A DNA stretch of 64,000 nucleotides from Actinoplanes lutulentus (GTDB taxonomy: Bacteria; Actinomycetota; Actinomycetes; Mycobacteriales; Micromonosporaceae), in assembly GCF_003259845.1 (NCBI RefSeq), contig NZ_QLMJ01000008.1:272419-336418 (forward strand), written 5' to 3'. Shown here piece by piece: positions 42,450-50,562 of this stretch. Under the pieces are notes generated by a model. That model was given only the letters and a program-made list of their open reading frames with translations. It ran no database searches and was not told where the DNA came from. The position numbers and the translations under genes were made by a program. The number at the start of each line of letters is the position of its first letter. Position 1 is the stretch's first letter.

Positions 42450-43184
42450 GTGGGCAAGCTCGATGGCAAGGTCGCAGTGATCACCGGCGGGACGAGCGGG
42501 ATGGCGCTGGCCGGTGCGAAGTTGTTCGTTGACGAAGGAGCTCACGTCTTCATCTCGGGCCGGCGCAAGGACGCGCTCGACGAGGCCGTCGCGCTGATCG
42601 GCCGCAACGTCACCGGCGTGCAGGCCGATTCGGCCGACCTCGACGACTTGGACCGCCTGTTCGCGACGGTCAAACGAGACAAGGGCTCGATCGACGTGCT
42701 GTGGGCCAGTGCCGGGACGGGTGAGCAGGGCAGACTCGGCGAGATCACCGAGAAGCAGTTCGACGACGCCTTCTCGCTGAACGCGCGCGGCACGCTGTTC
42801 ACGGTTCAGAAGGCGCTGCCACTGTTCAACGACGGCGGCTCGATCTTCATGACCGGGTCGAACGCGTCACTGCGTGGCTACCCCGATTGGAGTGTCTATG
42901 CGGCGAGCAAGGCGGTGCTTCCCGCGTACGCAAGGGTCTGGGTCTCTGAATTGAGGGATCGCAAGATCCGGGTGAATGTGCTGACGCCGGGCCAGGTCTC
43001 TTCGCCGATGATGGAGTCGGTGATGGACGCGCAGCTCAAGGCGCAGTTCGAGTCGGTGATTCCGCGGCGGGAGATGGGCCGTCCCGAGGAGATCGCGTCG
43101 GTCGCGTTGTTCCTGGCGTCGGACGACTCGAGTTACGTCAACGGGATGGAACTGGTCGCCGACGGCGGCACTACCGTCATCTGA
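42450..43184 (+). CDS. SDR-family oxidoreductase
   Basis: A 244-residue short-chain dehydrogenase. The cofactor loop is VITGGTSGMALAGAKLF (TGxxxGxG variant), with SGRR after beta-2 suggesting NADP preference, NARG in place of NNAG, and the catalytic Tyr/Lys in YAASKAVLPAYARVW. The catalytic Ser is in GSNAS. Closest to 'SDR family, glucose dehydrogenase-like' enzymes that TetR regulators often control. The GTG at 42450 follows GAAGGAG; the longer frame from 42384 would run through the operator region. Confidence 0.9.
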   Translation: MGKLDGKVAVITGGTSGMALAGAKLFVDEGAHVFISGRRKDALDEAVALIGRNVTGVQADSADLDDLDRLFATVKRDKGSIDVLWASAGTGEQGRLGEITEKQFDDAFSLNARGTLFTVQKALPLFNDGGSIFMTGSNASLRGYPDWSVYAASKAVLPAYARVWVSELRDRKIRVNVLTPGQVSSPMMESVMDAQLKAQFESVIPRREMGRPEEIASVALFLASDDSSYVNGMELVADGGTTVI

Positions 43185-43208
43185 GCGTGCCGCCGACCGC
43201 ATAGTCCT

Positions 43209-44570
43209 TTAAGCAGAATCGGAGACGGGGTCGCTGCCCAGCGCCGCGGCCGCGTCCTTCTGATAGGTCCGCTGCCCATCGAGAACGATCAAGCTGCCGA
43301 TCACCAGCGGCAGCAGAACCACGGTATAAGCCCACCTCAGCGACCCGGTGGCGTCCGACGCCAGACCGATCAGCCACGGACCCAGCGCGCCGCCGAGTGT
43401 CACCAGCAGCTGCAGCACCGCGAAACCCAACCCCCGCCGATGGGCCGCGACCACATCAGCATTAGCGGCGGTCAGGTTGGCGATGGCCGCGGCGAACCCG
43501 ACGTTCGCGAGCGTGAAGCAGATCGCCTGCGGCACCAGCACCGGCACACTGATCGCCCCGGCCAGGAACACCGTGCCGAACAGCAACGCCCAGCCACCGA
43601 TCGCGACCCGGCGCTCGTGGAGACGGTCGCCGAGCCAGCTACCGGCGAGGATGCCCCCCACGATCCCAACCAGCCCGGCGCCGCCGCCGACAGCGGCCGC
43701 CGACGCCTCGGCGAGACCGAACTCGCGGGTGTAGAACGACGGCATCCAGAAGAACAGCCCGCCGAGCCCGAAGAACAGAATGCTCAGTCCGACGATCACC
43801 GACCGCAGAGTCCGGATCCGGAGCAGAATCGCCAGCTGCACCCGCATGGGCGCGGCCGGCTCGACGACAGAAGCCGCGGGAGCAGAAGACCCCCCGCTGT
43901 ACCACCGCGACAGCCCGTCACCGACCCCGCGCACCGGCTCCCGGACCGTCAGCACCAGCAGCGCGATGATCACCCCGGGCACCGCGACCAGGAAGAACCC
44001 GGTACGCCACCCGACAGTCTGCGCCAGCGCCCCACCAGCGATGACCCCGATAGGCAGCCCGGCGAAGTACGCCATCCGCTCGTACCCATAAGCCCGCGCC
44101 CGCCCGGGCCCCGGATAGAGATCCCCGAGCAGACTGGACGACGGCGGGTTGTACAACTGCCCGGCCGCCCCCAGTAGAACCCGGACGGCGAACAGTGTCG
44201 CGTAGGTACCGGCCAACCCGGTGCCCACGGTCAGCAACGCCCAGACCGCGACCACCGCCGAGATCGTCCAGGTCCGTTTGCCGGTGTCGGCCAGCTTCCC
44301 GGCCGGCAGCAGCAGCACGATCGCGGCCAGCGCTCCGGCCGTGGCGATCGCGCCGCCCTGGCTGTCGCTGAACCCGAACTCCTCCTGGATCGTCGGCAGT
44401 GCGCCGGCCAGCAGGTTGTACTCAATCCGGTCGATAGCGGCGACGAGCGCCACGCAGATCGCCGGCCACCAGCCGAACGGTGCGGCAGTGCCCCGACGGA
44501 CGGCGACCGGGGGACGCCCCGGATAGGCCGTCACCTGCTTGATCTGCTCGGACTCTTCGGTGATCGCCAT
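43209..44570 (-). CDS. MFS transporter (12 TM)
   Basis: 453 residues with twelve hydrophobic helices. The motif-A-like loop is LLPAGKLADTGKRTWTISAV, the second-half counterpart is GILAGSWLGDRLHERRVAIG, and a charged N-terminal tail precedes helix 1 (AAIDRIEYNLLAGALPTIQE). It resembles spinster/hexuronate-type MFS carriers that respond to no obvious substrate signature. It is convergent with the SDR gene (24 bases apart) and stands alone. Confidence 0.88.
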   Translation of the reverse strand: MAITEESEQIKQVTAYPGRPPVAVRRGTAAPFGWWPAICVALVAAIDRIEYNLLAGALPTIQEEFGFSDSQGGAIATAGALAAIVLLLPAGKLADTGKRTWTISAVVAVWALLTVGTGLAGTYATLFAVRVLLGAAGQLYNPPSSSLLGDLYPGPGRARAYGYERMAYFAGLPIGVIAGGALAQTVGWRTGFFLVAVPGVIIALLVLTVREPVRGVGDGLSRWYSGGSSAPAASVVEPAAPMRVQLAILLRIRTLRSVIVGLSILFFGLGGLFFWMPSFYTREFGLAEASAAAVGGGAGLVGIVGGILAGSWLGDRLHERRVAIGGWALLFGTVFLAGAISVPVLVPQAICFTLANVGFAAAIANLTAANADVVAAHRRGLGFAVLQLLVTLGGALGPWLIGLASDATGSLRWAYTVVLLPLVIGSLIVLDGQRTYQKDAAAALGSDPVSDSA

Positions 44571-44729
44571 CCCGGCACCCTACCCAGAAGAAACAGCGTT
44601 TCGCTAGAGGATACAGAGCACATGGAAGCAACAACTCCCTATCAACACCCTGACGAATCGTTGATCGTCGATTAAAAACAGGCCCCTAGCTTCATTGGCA
44701 GGCGTCAATCCCAGCCACTGGAGGAACCG

Positions 44730-45899
44730 ATGCGACCCACCGCCACCCGTGCCGCCGCCGTCCTGGTCGGCACCGCTCTCGCCGTCGCCGTCACCCCGTC
44801 CGCCGCCGAGGCCACCGGCACCGTCCTGAACGCGGACAGTCCCACCGCGATCGCCGGCACCTACCTGATCACACTGAAGGACGGCAACCAGATCGACCGG
44901 TCCCGCGCCGACCGGCTCGCTCAGCGTTACGGCGGCGACGTCGGCCGGGTCTTCGGCCACGCGATCGAGGGTTACACCGCCACGCTCACCGCGCGTCAAG
45001 CTGCGCGGCTCGCCGCCGACCCGTCGGTCGCCACCGTCGAGGCAGACCAGACGGTACGCGTAACCGACACGCAAACCTCCGCCCCGTGGGGCTTGGACCG
45101 CATCGACCAGCGTGCCCTGCCACTGAGCGGGACCTACACGTACGGCCCGAGCAGCGGCGTCACCGTCTACGTGGTCGACACCGGCATCACCATCGGCCAC
45201 CAGGACTTCGGCGGCCGGGCCAGCTACGGATACGACGCCGTCGACAACGACGCGGTGGCGCAGGACGGCAACGGGCACGGCACGTTCGTGGCCGGCGTGG
45301 CCGCGGGCAGCACGTACGGCGTAGCCAAGAGCGCCAGCGTCGTCGGCGTGCGCGTGCTGAACAACAGCGGTTCGGGCACCACGGCCGGGGTGATCGCCGG
45401 CATCGACTGGGTGACGGCGAACGCGGTTCCCGGCCGCTCGGTGGCGAACCTCAGCCTCGGCGGCGGCGCCAGCACCACTCTGGACGCCGCTGTCCGGCGG
45501 TCGATCACGGCCGGGATTCCGTATGCGATCGCGGCCGGCAACTCCGGTGTGAACGCGGCCAACACGTCGCCGGCCCGGGTCACCCAGGCGCTGACGGTCG
45601 GCGCGACCGACCGTAACGACGCGAAGGCGAGCTGGTCCAACTACGGCTCGGTGCTCGACCTCTTCGCGCCCGGCGTCTCGATCACGTCGGCGTGGCGGAC
45701 CAGCAACACCGCCACCTACACCGGCAGCGGCACCTCGTTCTCGTCGCCGCACGTGGCCGGCGCCGCCGCGCTGTACCTGGCCGCCAACCCCGGCGCGTCG
45801 GTGACCACGGTGAACGCCGCCATCGTGAACAACGCGACCACGGGCGTGGTGACCAGCCCGGGCAGCGGCTCCCCGAACCGCCTGCTCTACGTCGGCTGA
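44730..45899 (+). CDS. Secreted S8 (subtilisin-like) serine protease
   Basis: 389 residues. Signal peptide about 1-28; I9 propeptide (GTYLITLKDGNQIDRSRADR to VATVEADQTV); then the catalytic domain with Asp in VVDTGITIG (near 149), His in GNGHGTFVAG (near 182), oxyanion Asn in AAGNSGVN and Ser in GTSFSSPHVAG (near 335). The usual GHGTHVAG reads GHGTFVAG and GTSMASP reads GTSFSSP; both are tolerated in the proteinase K-like group. It probably degrades extracellular protein. Followed by a good terminator. Confidence 0.94.
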   Translation: MRPTATRAAAVLVGTALAVAVTPSAAEATGTVLNADSPTAIAGTYLITLKDGNQIDRSRADRLAQRYGGDVGRVFGHAIEGYTATLTARQAARLAADPSVATVEADQTVRVTDTQTSAPWGLDRIDQRALPLSGTYTYGPSSGVTVYVVDTGITIGHQDFGGRASYGYDAVDNDAVAQDGNGHGTFVAGVAAGSTYGVAKSASVVGVRVLNNSGSGTTAGVIAGIDWVTANAVPGRSVANLSLGGGASTTLDAAVRRSITAGIPYAIAAGNSGVNAANTSPARVTQALTVGATDRNDAKASWSNYGSVLDLFAPGVSITSAWRTSNTATYTGSGTSFSSPHVAGAAALYLAANPGASVTTVNAAIVNNATTGVVTSPGSGSPNRLLYVG

Positions 45900-45910
45900 C
45901 GATCGGCACT

Positions 45911-45936
45911 AGGCCCGGCCGGAAACGGCCGGGCCT
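45911..45936. terminator. Rho-independent terminator
   Basis: A perfect 11-bp stem AGGCCCGGCCG / CGGCCGGGCCT around a GAAA tetraloop, followed by TTTGCG. It lies 12 bases after the protease stop and 18 bases before the stop of the convergent GNAT gene, so it can serve both. Confidence 0.85.
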
Positions 45937-45954
45937 TTGCGCGTACCAAAATGA

Positions 45955-46488
45955 TCAGGAGCGAAGCTCGCGGATGATCTCCGTGCCGGACCCGATCGGG
46001 GTTTCCGGGTCGAGGGTGATCCGCTGCGTTTCGGTGAAGCCGGCCTTCTCCGCGACCTTGCCGGACGCGACGTTCTCGGCGTCGTAACGGATGATCACCC
46101 GCTCGATGCCCGGCAGCGTGAGCGCCACCCGCGCGAGGACCCGCACCGCCGCGGTCATGTGCCCGCGCCCGGCGAACGGCGTCCGCAGCCAGTACCCGAT
46201 CTCCAAAGCCCCTGGTCCGGGCCGTGTCATCAGGCCGATCGAGCCGATCAACTCACCGATGGTCGTGAAGATCGCGTAGTTGAACTCGTCGCCCTTGGCC
46301 CAGCTGTCCACCGACCGCTCGATGTAGGCCATCGACTCGGCGAAGTCGTAGGCGTCGGTCGCCCACGGCAGCCACGGCTTCAACTCGGGCAGCGACTCGG
46401 TAATCGCGGCGGTCAGCTCGCCGGCCCAGTTGGGCTCCCAGCGCTTCAGAACTAGCTGACCGGCATTGATCATCTCGGGCGGTTCCAT
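45955..46488 (-). CDS. GNAT N-acetyltransferase, RimJ/RimL-like
   Basis: 177 residues of the RimJ/L ribosomal-type GNAT branch: LKRWEPNWAGELTAAI at the N-terminus, LIGSIGLMTRPGPGALEIGY for the central strands, LRTPFAGRGHMTAAVRVLAR for the acetyl-CoA loop, and VASGKVAEKAGFTE at the end. Substrate could be a protein N-terminus or an aminoglycoside-type molecule. ATG at 46488 chosen; the frame extends to 46530 without support. Convergent with the protease gene. Confidence 0.87.
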   Translation of the reverse strand: MEPPEMINAGQLVLKRWEPNWAGELTAAITESLPELKPWLPWATDAYDFAESMAYIERSVDSWAKGDEFNYAIFTTIGELIGSIGLMTRPGPGALEIGYWLRTPFAGRGHMTAAVRVLARVALTLPGIERVIIRYDAENVASGKVAEKAGFTETQRITLDPETPIGSGTEIIRELRS

Positions 46489-46786
46489 GCCCGATAGCTT
46501 CCGATGCCCGCCACCCGCACGCAAACCCATTTGCCGGGGTCGGTACGTTGGCAGTTATAGCGGTCGATGCATGCCAGCCGCCGGCACCAGCCCGGCGGCG
46601 ACGGGCGAGGAATACCGGCGGGCCCGCCAGGACGATCAGGTTTGTCCGATGGGAACTCTGTCAGCGCGTGCGTTGGCACCCGTCCGGCTCCGTCAGCTCG
46701 TGCCGTATAAAGCCGCGCGGCGTCAACGTGCCGGGTGAATGCTGAAATGAGAGCGCGGCGCGGGTGTCAGATCTTGGAGTCGCCGG
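46489..46786. other. Gene-free stretch before hairpin array
   Basis: About 300 bases with no convincing gene or RNA. The GNAT promoter must lie at its left end. GCCGCCGGCACCAGCCCGGCGGC at about 46572 is internally self-complementary but short. Nothing else is recognised. Confidence 0.35.
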
Positions 46787-46910
46787 GGCGAGCCGTAGCT
46801 CAGACATGTCATCGGGGTCCCAGAACAATCCTGGGCGACGGCTCAGGCCGGCGAGCCGTAGTCCAGACCTGCTATTCAGGGTCGATGACGTGTCTGAGCT
46901 ACGGCTCGCC
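46787..46910. repeat. 63-bp hairpin repeat, family A locus 2
   Basis: Outer arms 46787-46814 and 46883-46910 are inverted repeats of 28 bp with one mismatch. Inside, GAGCCGTAG recurs at 46790 and 46853, 63 bases apart, and CGGCTC/GAGCCG pairs join the two units, so this is two tandem hairpins of the family seen at 41307-41487. The core TAGCTCAG resembles a tRNA D-arm, but no T-arm or acceptor pairing exists. It lies between the convergent ends of nothing; both flanking genes read leftwards. Confidence 0.8.
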
Positions 46911-47038
46911 CGCGACAAGCCCGCCACCGAGCAGGCGATACCGCCGGCCCGGAGAACCCGCGCTCACGGCGGTGGGCGGTGAAGTCGCCGAAACGACGAG
47001 TTATGTCCGTGCGAGCCCTAAAGCACCGCTCCCTAGCC

Positions 47039-47476
47039 TCAGCGGTACCGGACGACCTCGAACGGCCACCGCTCGGCCAGCCAGTCGCTCACCACCACGG
47101 TCAGCGGCTCGTCGGACTCAGCCCGGTCGGCCCGCACCCACGACGACACCACCACCTCAACACCCTCACCAGGTTTGAAGTAGACACACCCGATCACGTC
47201 ACCGGTTTCCGGGTCGAGCACCGAATACGCGAAATCCACCCGCCGCGCCGACCGATCAGCGTGGCTCTCCAGATCAGCGAGGTTCGCGGCGAGCGACATC
47301 CCGCCCACCGGCGGCCAGCCACGGTCGAAGCCCGGCGTCCCCCGGATGTGCTCGATGCTCCCCATCCACGCCGTGTGATCAGCCTCGTTGTGCTCCGGCC
47401 CCAGCAACTCCAGCCGAAACCCACCGGCGACATACACCTCCGGCACCGCGAACGACTCACCGACCAGCGCGCTCAT
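47039..47476 (-). CDS. GNAT-like protein in caspase operon
   Basis: 145 residues. It opens with a beta-strand (GFRLELLGPEHNEADHTAWM) like GNATs, and has VDFAYSVLDPETGDVIGCVY, the strand pair typical of RimJ-type acetyltransferases. The acetyl-CoA loop is weak (no clear Q/RxxGxG/A), so it may be an inactive or divergent GNAT. Its ATG overlaps the caspase stop by four bases (ATGA), so its output is tied to the caspase. What it modifies or binds is unknown; a substrate, regulator or antidote role is possible but not shown. Confidence 0.75.
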   Translation of the reverse strand: MSALVGESFAVPEVYVAGGFRLELLGPEHNEADHTAWMGSIEHIRGTPGFDRGWPPVGGMSLAANLADLESHADRSARRVDFAYSVLDPETGDVIGCVYFKPGEGVEVVVSSWVRADRAESDEPLTVVVSDWLAERWPFEVVRYR

Positions 47477-48543
47477 GAAGCCCTCGGACGAGTACGAGAC
47501 AGCACGATCTCCCCCTCACCGCGATACACGTTGATCTGCGGCGTCTGCACGACCTTCCGCCCCAGCATCAGATCCCGGGCGTGATCGTAGGCCTCCCGCA
47601 CCGTGACATACCCACGCCCCAGCCGGTCCGCAGCGCCGTCGCGCAGGCCGTCGAGCAGCGCCGACGTGAAGATCGACCCGTCGTCCCGCTCCCCCTCGAA
47701 CGCCATCTGCGTCGCGCTCGACGCGGTCAGCACCACCCGGCCACGCCCGCCGAGCAGGGCCGCGGCCGGCACGTCCTGGCCCGCTTTAGCCCGGCCCGCC
47801 GCACCGCTGTAACAGGTGTCCAGGATCAGGATCTGCCGCGTGGCCCGGCACCGGTCGAGGACGTCGGTCAGCCAGTTCCAGGAGATCGCCGTGGAGAGCG
47901 GCCGGTCCCGCTGGGTGTCCTCGGCAGCGAAATAGAGCCGCCCGGCATCATCGAGCAGCCCGTGCCCGGACAGATAGATCAGAGCCACCTCGACCGAACG
48001 CCGCGCGGACAGAAAGTCGTCGATCGATCGGCTGATCTGAGCATGGCTGCCGTTCTCCACCACGGTCCCGGCGAATGCGCCCAGCACCGGATCTCCGAGA
48101 ACCTCGGCCAAACCGGCGGCATCAGTGGCGGCGGCGCGCAGCCGCGGAAGCCCGGCATCCTGATAACGGGAGGTCGCCACGATCAGCGCATGCCGGTCAG
48201 CACCAGGCGAACCGAAATCCGTCGAGTCCCGGGAAGAGTCCCGAGAAGAGTCCCGAGAGGAATCCCGAACGGGCGGCCGCACGGTTTCCGCCCACCTCTT
48301 GAGCGCCAGATTCCCCGGACGGTCCTCAAGAATCGCGTCGATCAACGACTCGAGCCAGCCCTCACTCCGCGCCGCCTGAATCAACTGGAAAACGACCACC
48401 GGGAGCGGATTGCGCAGGTCGACGACGTTCGACAACTGCCGGTCGAGACCGTAGAAAACCAGACGCTCAAGCCCATCCGAACCGGGATAGGCATCCAGAA
48501 CGGCCGTCTGGAAATCACGCAACTGCACACCGGAGAAACCCAT
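47473..48543 (-). CDS. EAD1-caspase: effector-associated domain fused to caspase-like protease
   Basis: 356 residues. Residues 1-85 match the EAD1 death-domain-like adaptor (LRDFQTAVLDAYPGSDGLER, then LIDAILEDRPGNLALKRWAE). A linker at 93-107 repeats RDSS four times. Residues about 115-300 are a peptidase C14 caspase domain with the catalytic dyad His194 (LSGHGLLDD) and Cys244 (LDTCYSG). In published analyses of bacterial conflict systems EADs recruit effectors to NTPases carrying the same EAD; no NTPase is in this window. It lies three bases after EACC1 and overlaps the GNAT-like gene. Likely a suicidal or signalling protease. Confidence 0.9.
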   Translation of the reverse strand: MGFSGVQLRDFQTAVLDAYPGSDGLERLVFYGLDRQLSNVVDLRNPLPVVVFQLIQAARSEGWLESLIDAILEDRPGNLALKRWAETVRPPVRDSSRDSSRDSSRDSTDFGSPGADRHALIVATSRYQDAGLPRLRAAATDAAGLAEVLGDPVLGAFAGTVVENGSHAQISRSIDDFLSARRSVEVALIYLSGHGLLDDAGRLYFAAEDTQRDRPLSTAISWNWLTDVLDRCRATRQILILDTCYSGAAGRAKAGQDVPAAALLGGRGRVVLTASSATQMAFEGERDDGSIFTSALLDGLRDGAADRLGRGYVTVREAYDHARDLMLGRKVVQTPQINVYRGEGEIVLSRTRPRAS

Positions 48544-48546
48544 GGG

Positions 48547-48909
48547 TTACTGGTCGAGGCTCTTCACAAAAGCGTCAACAAGCGCTTTTCGCTCCGCCTT
48601 CGTGAAGTTCGTCCCCTCGATCCGCTTGCCGTCGATCTCCACCGCGATCTCACTCGGCTGCCGGCTCAGCCACGACGCCACGATGTCCATCACGGACTGC
48701 ACGACGATCGGCCCGAGGGTCACCACGAGCGTGCCCACCGCCAGCACCTCGCCCGCCTTGGCCCCACCGGGCAGCACCCCGCCGTCACCCCGGACGACGT
48801 CCTCCACATCGGCCTCGCGGATCTCGGCGAGCAACACCCGTGTCCGGCTGTCGATCTCCTCCTCGTCCACCCCGGAGCCCACCACCTGAATGGACAGTTC
48901 GCTGGTCAT
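48547..48909 (-). CDS. EACC1, effector-associated constant component
   Basis: 120 residues matching EACC1 in size and plan: an N-terminal beta-strand (LSIQVVGSG), a linker, a hydrophobic helix (residues about 55-82, LAVGTLVVTLGPIVVQSVMD) and a C-terminal alpha/beta part (IAVEIDGKRIEGTNFTKAER). EACC1 is the invariant partner of EAD-effector proteins in the predicted conflict systems; its helix suggests membrane or oligomer contact. It is the first gene of the operon and is followed three bases later by EAD1-caspase. Confidence 0.85.
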   Translation of the reverse strand: MTSELSIQVVGSGVDEEEIDSRTRVLLAEIREADVEDVVRGDGGVLPGGAKAGEVLAVGTLVVTLGPIVVQSVMDIVASWLSRQPSEIAVEIDGKRIEGTNFTKAERKALVDAFVKSLDQ

Positions 48910-49026
48910 GGCCGCACTTTACTCCAGCGAAACGATCTGTCCGCTGTCGCGCAAGCGATAGTTCACTGCGATCCATCGATGTCCGGATGCAGGATGTGTC
49001 GTCACCCTTCGATGGTTGGAGATGTC

Positions 49027-49719
49027 ATGCTGCACACCTCGCTCCGCCGCCGCGCGCTACTCGCCGCAGGTGGAGCTCTCGCCGGGTCGCTCACCCTGCC
49101 CGGCGCCGCCTCGGCCACCACCGCCAAGGCTCCGGAAACACCCCGCGCGGCCCTGGAGGCGATCTTGGCGGGCAACCGGCGCTTTGCCGCCGGTCACCCG
49201 CGCCACCCCCATCAAAACCTGGCGAGGGTACGCGAAACCGCCGCCGGCCAGGACCCGTTCGTGATCGTCCTCGGTTGCGCGGACTCCCGGGTCTCCCCCG
49301 AGGTGCTGTTCGACCAGGGTGTCGGCGACATCTTCGACAACCGGGTGGCCGGCAACATCGTCGACGACCTGCTGCTCGGCAGCATCGAGTACGCCGTCGA
49401 GGAGTTCGTCCCGCCGCTGATCGTGGTCCTCGGCCACGAACGCTGCGGCGCGGTGGCCGCCACCCTGAACGCGGTCCGCACCGGCGGCACCGCCCCCGGC
49501 CACATCGCGGCGATCGTGGCGGCGCTGACCCCGATCGTCACCCCGTACGTGAACGACCCGGACGGCGTGGAGAACGCGGTCCGCGCCAACGTCCGCGCCC
49601 AGGCCGAAGCCCTGCTGGAGACCAGCGACATCGTCCGCGAAAGCGTCGAGGCCGGCCACACCGCGGTCGTCGGAGCCCGGTACGACCTGGAGTCCGGCCG
49701 GATCACCCTGGTCCACTAG
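49027..49719 (+). CDS. Tat-exported beta-carbonic anhydrase
   Basis: 230 residues. Twin-arginine signal LRRRALLAAGGALAGS, then the beta-class fold with zinc ligands Cys in CADSR and His/Cys in GHERCGAV, and the Asp-Arg dyad of CADSRVSPE. It catalyses CO2 hydration outside the membrane. The start at 49027 has GGAG six bases upstream; an ATG at 49012 is possible. Divergent from EACC1 across 117 bases that include one CCATCGATGTCC word. Confidence 0.92.
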   Translation: MLHTSLRRRALLAAGGALAGSLTLPGAASATTAKAPETPRAALEAILAGNRRFAAGHPRHPHQNLARVRETAAGQDPFVIVLGCADSRVSPEVLFDQGVGDIFDNRVAGNIVDDLLLGSIEYAVEEFVPPLIVVLGHERCGAVAATLNAVRTGGTAPGHIAAIVAALTPIVTPYVNDPDGVENAVRANVRAQAEALLETSDIVRESVEAGHTAVVGARYDLESGRITLVH

Positions 49720-49723
49720 CCGT

Positions 49724-50548
49724 TCAGGCCGGGGCGGGGCCGGTGCTCTCCCGCAGCTGGATGCGGACCGCCGGGCCCGCGCGATCCTGCGGCGCCGCGC
49801 CGCCGAGCGCCGCCAGGATCGCCTCGCCCAGGATCAGGCCGTGCTCGTGGACGTTCTTGCTCAACGCCGACAACGGTGGCGTCGCCAGCTCGCACAGTGG
49901 CGAGTCGTCACAGGCCAGCAGGCTCATCGCGGCCGGGACCGGGATGCCGGCCCGGGCCAGCTCCTGCTCCGCCGCGACCGCCATCACGTCGTTGTCGAAG
50001 ATCACCGCGGTCGGCCGTGGATCCGCCGCGAGCAATGCCCGGATGCCCCGCACGCCTGACTCGGAGCTGTAGTCGCCTTCGACTTCGGTGACGCGTACCC
50101 CAGCAGCCGCCGACATGGCGGCGGACCGCTCAGCGGTGTGGATGAGGGTCGTGGGCCCGCTGACCCGCCCGATGTCGCGGTGACCGAGAGCGATCAGCGC
50201 ATCGATCGCCGCCGCCATCGCGGCAGCGTCGTCGGTGATCACCCGCGAGAAGAGTGCGTCACCCCGGCCGGCCAGTACCGCGGGCAGCCCGAGCGCCGCC
50301 AGATGCCCGGGCCGGACGTCGCGATGAACCAGGTTCACCACGACGACAGCGGAGACCGTGCGACCGGCGGCCCATCGGTCATAGGCCGCGAGTTCCGCCT
50401 CCCGATCCGGCACGACCAGGAGCAGAACCGAGGTGCCGTGCGGACCGAGCGCCTCCTCCATGCCGGCGATGAGCTCCATGAAGAACGGCTCGACCCCGAC
50501 CTGATCAGCAGCCCCACCCGCCAGCACCAACCCGACCAGCCCACTCAC
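49724..50548 (-). CDS. LacI/GalR-type sugar-binding protein without DNA-binding domain
   Basis: 274 residues covering the LacI periplasmic-binding-like core (SGLVGLVLAGGAAD, then VITDDAAAMAAAIDAL, GHRDIGRVSGP, AVIFDNDVMAVAAEQELARA and LALLACDDS-like region). It starts at GTG where normal LacI proteins have the residue after the hinge helix: the 60-residue helix-turn-helix is missing. The upstream DNA is the 3' end of the mannosidase gene, 14 bases away, so the HTH is not hidden in another frame. It could be a remnant or a co-effector sensor. Confidence 0.8.
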   Translation of the reverse strand: MSGLVGLVLAGGAADQVGVEPFFMELIAGMEEALGPHGTSVLLLVVPDREAELAAYDRWAAGRTVSAVVVVNLVHRDVRPGHLAALGLPAVLAGRGDALFSRVITDDAAAMAAAIDALIALGHRDIGRVSGPTTLIHTAERSAAMSAAAGVRVTEVEGDYSSESGVRGIRALLAADPRPTAVIFDNDVMAVAAEQELARAGIPVPAAMSLLACDDSPLCELATPPLSALSKNVHEHGLILGEAILAALGGAAPQDRAGPAVRIQLRESTGPAPA

Positions 50549-50562
50549 CGCGGCCGCCCCGA

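Noticed and set aside
43780..44091. Plus-strand frames within the MFS gene
   Set aside because: Ser/Thr/Pro-rich with no recognisable sequence; the minus strand has a complete 12-helix transporter.
44661..44692. TTGATC ... TAGCTT promoter before the subtilase
   Set aside because: The spacer is 20 bases, too long for a normal sigma-70-type promoter; not reported as a feature.
46787..46910. tRNA-like gene (TAGCTCAG resembles a D-arm)
   Set aside because: There is no T-arm (GGTTCAAATCC), no anticodon stem and no acceptor pairing; the same word recurs in all units of the 63-bp repeat.
47581..49026. N-terminal extension of the carbonic anhydrase upstream of 49027
   Set aside because: The frame is open but runs antisense through EAD1-caspase and EACC1; the Tat signal and GGAG fix the start at 49027.
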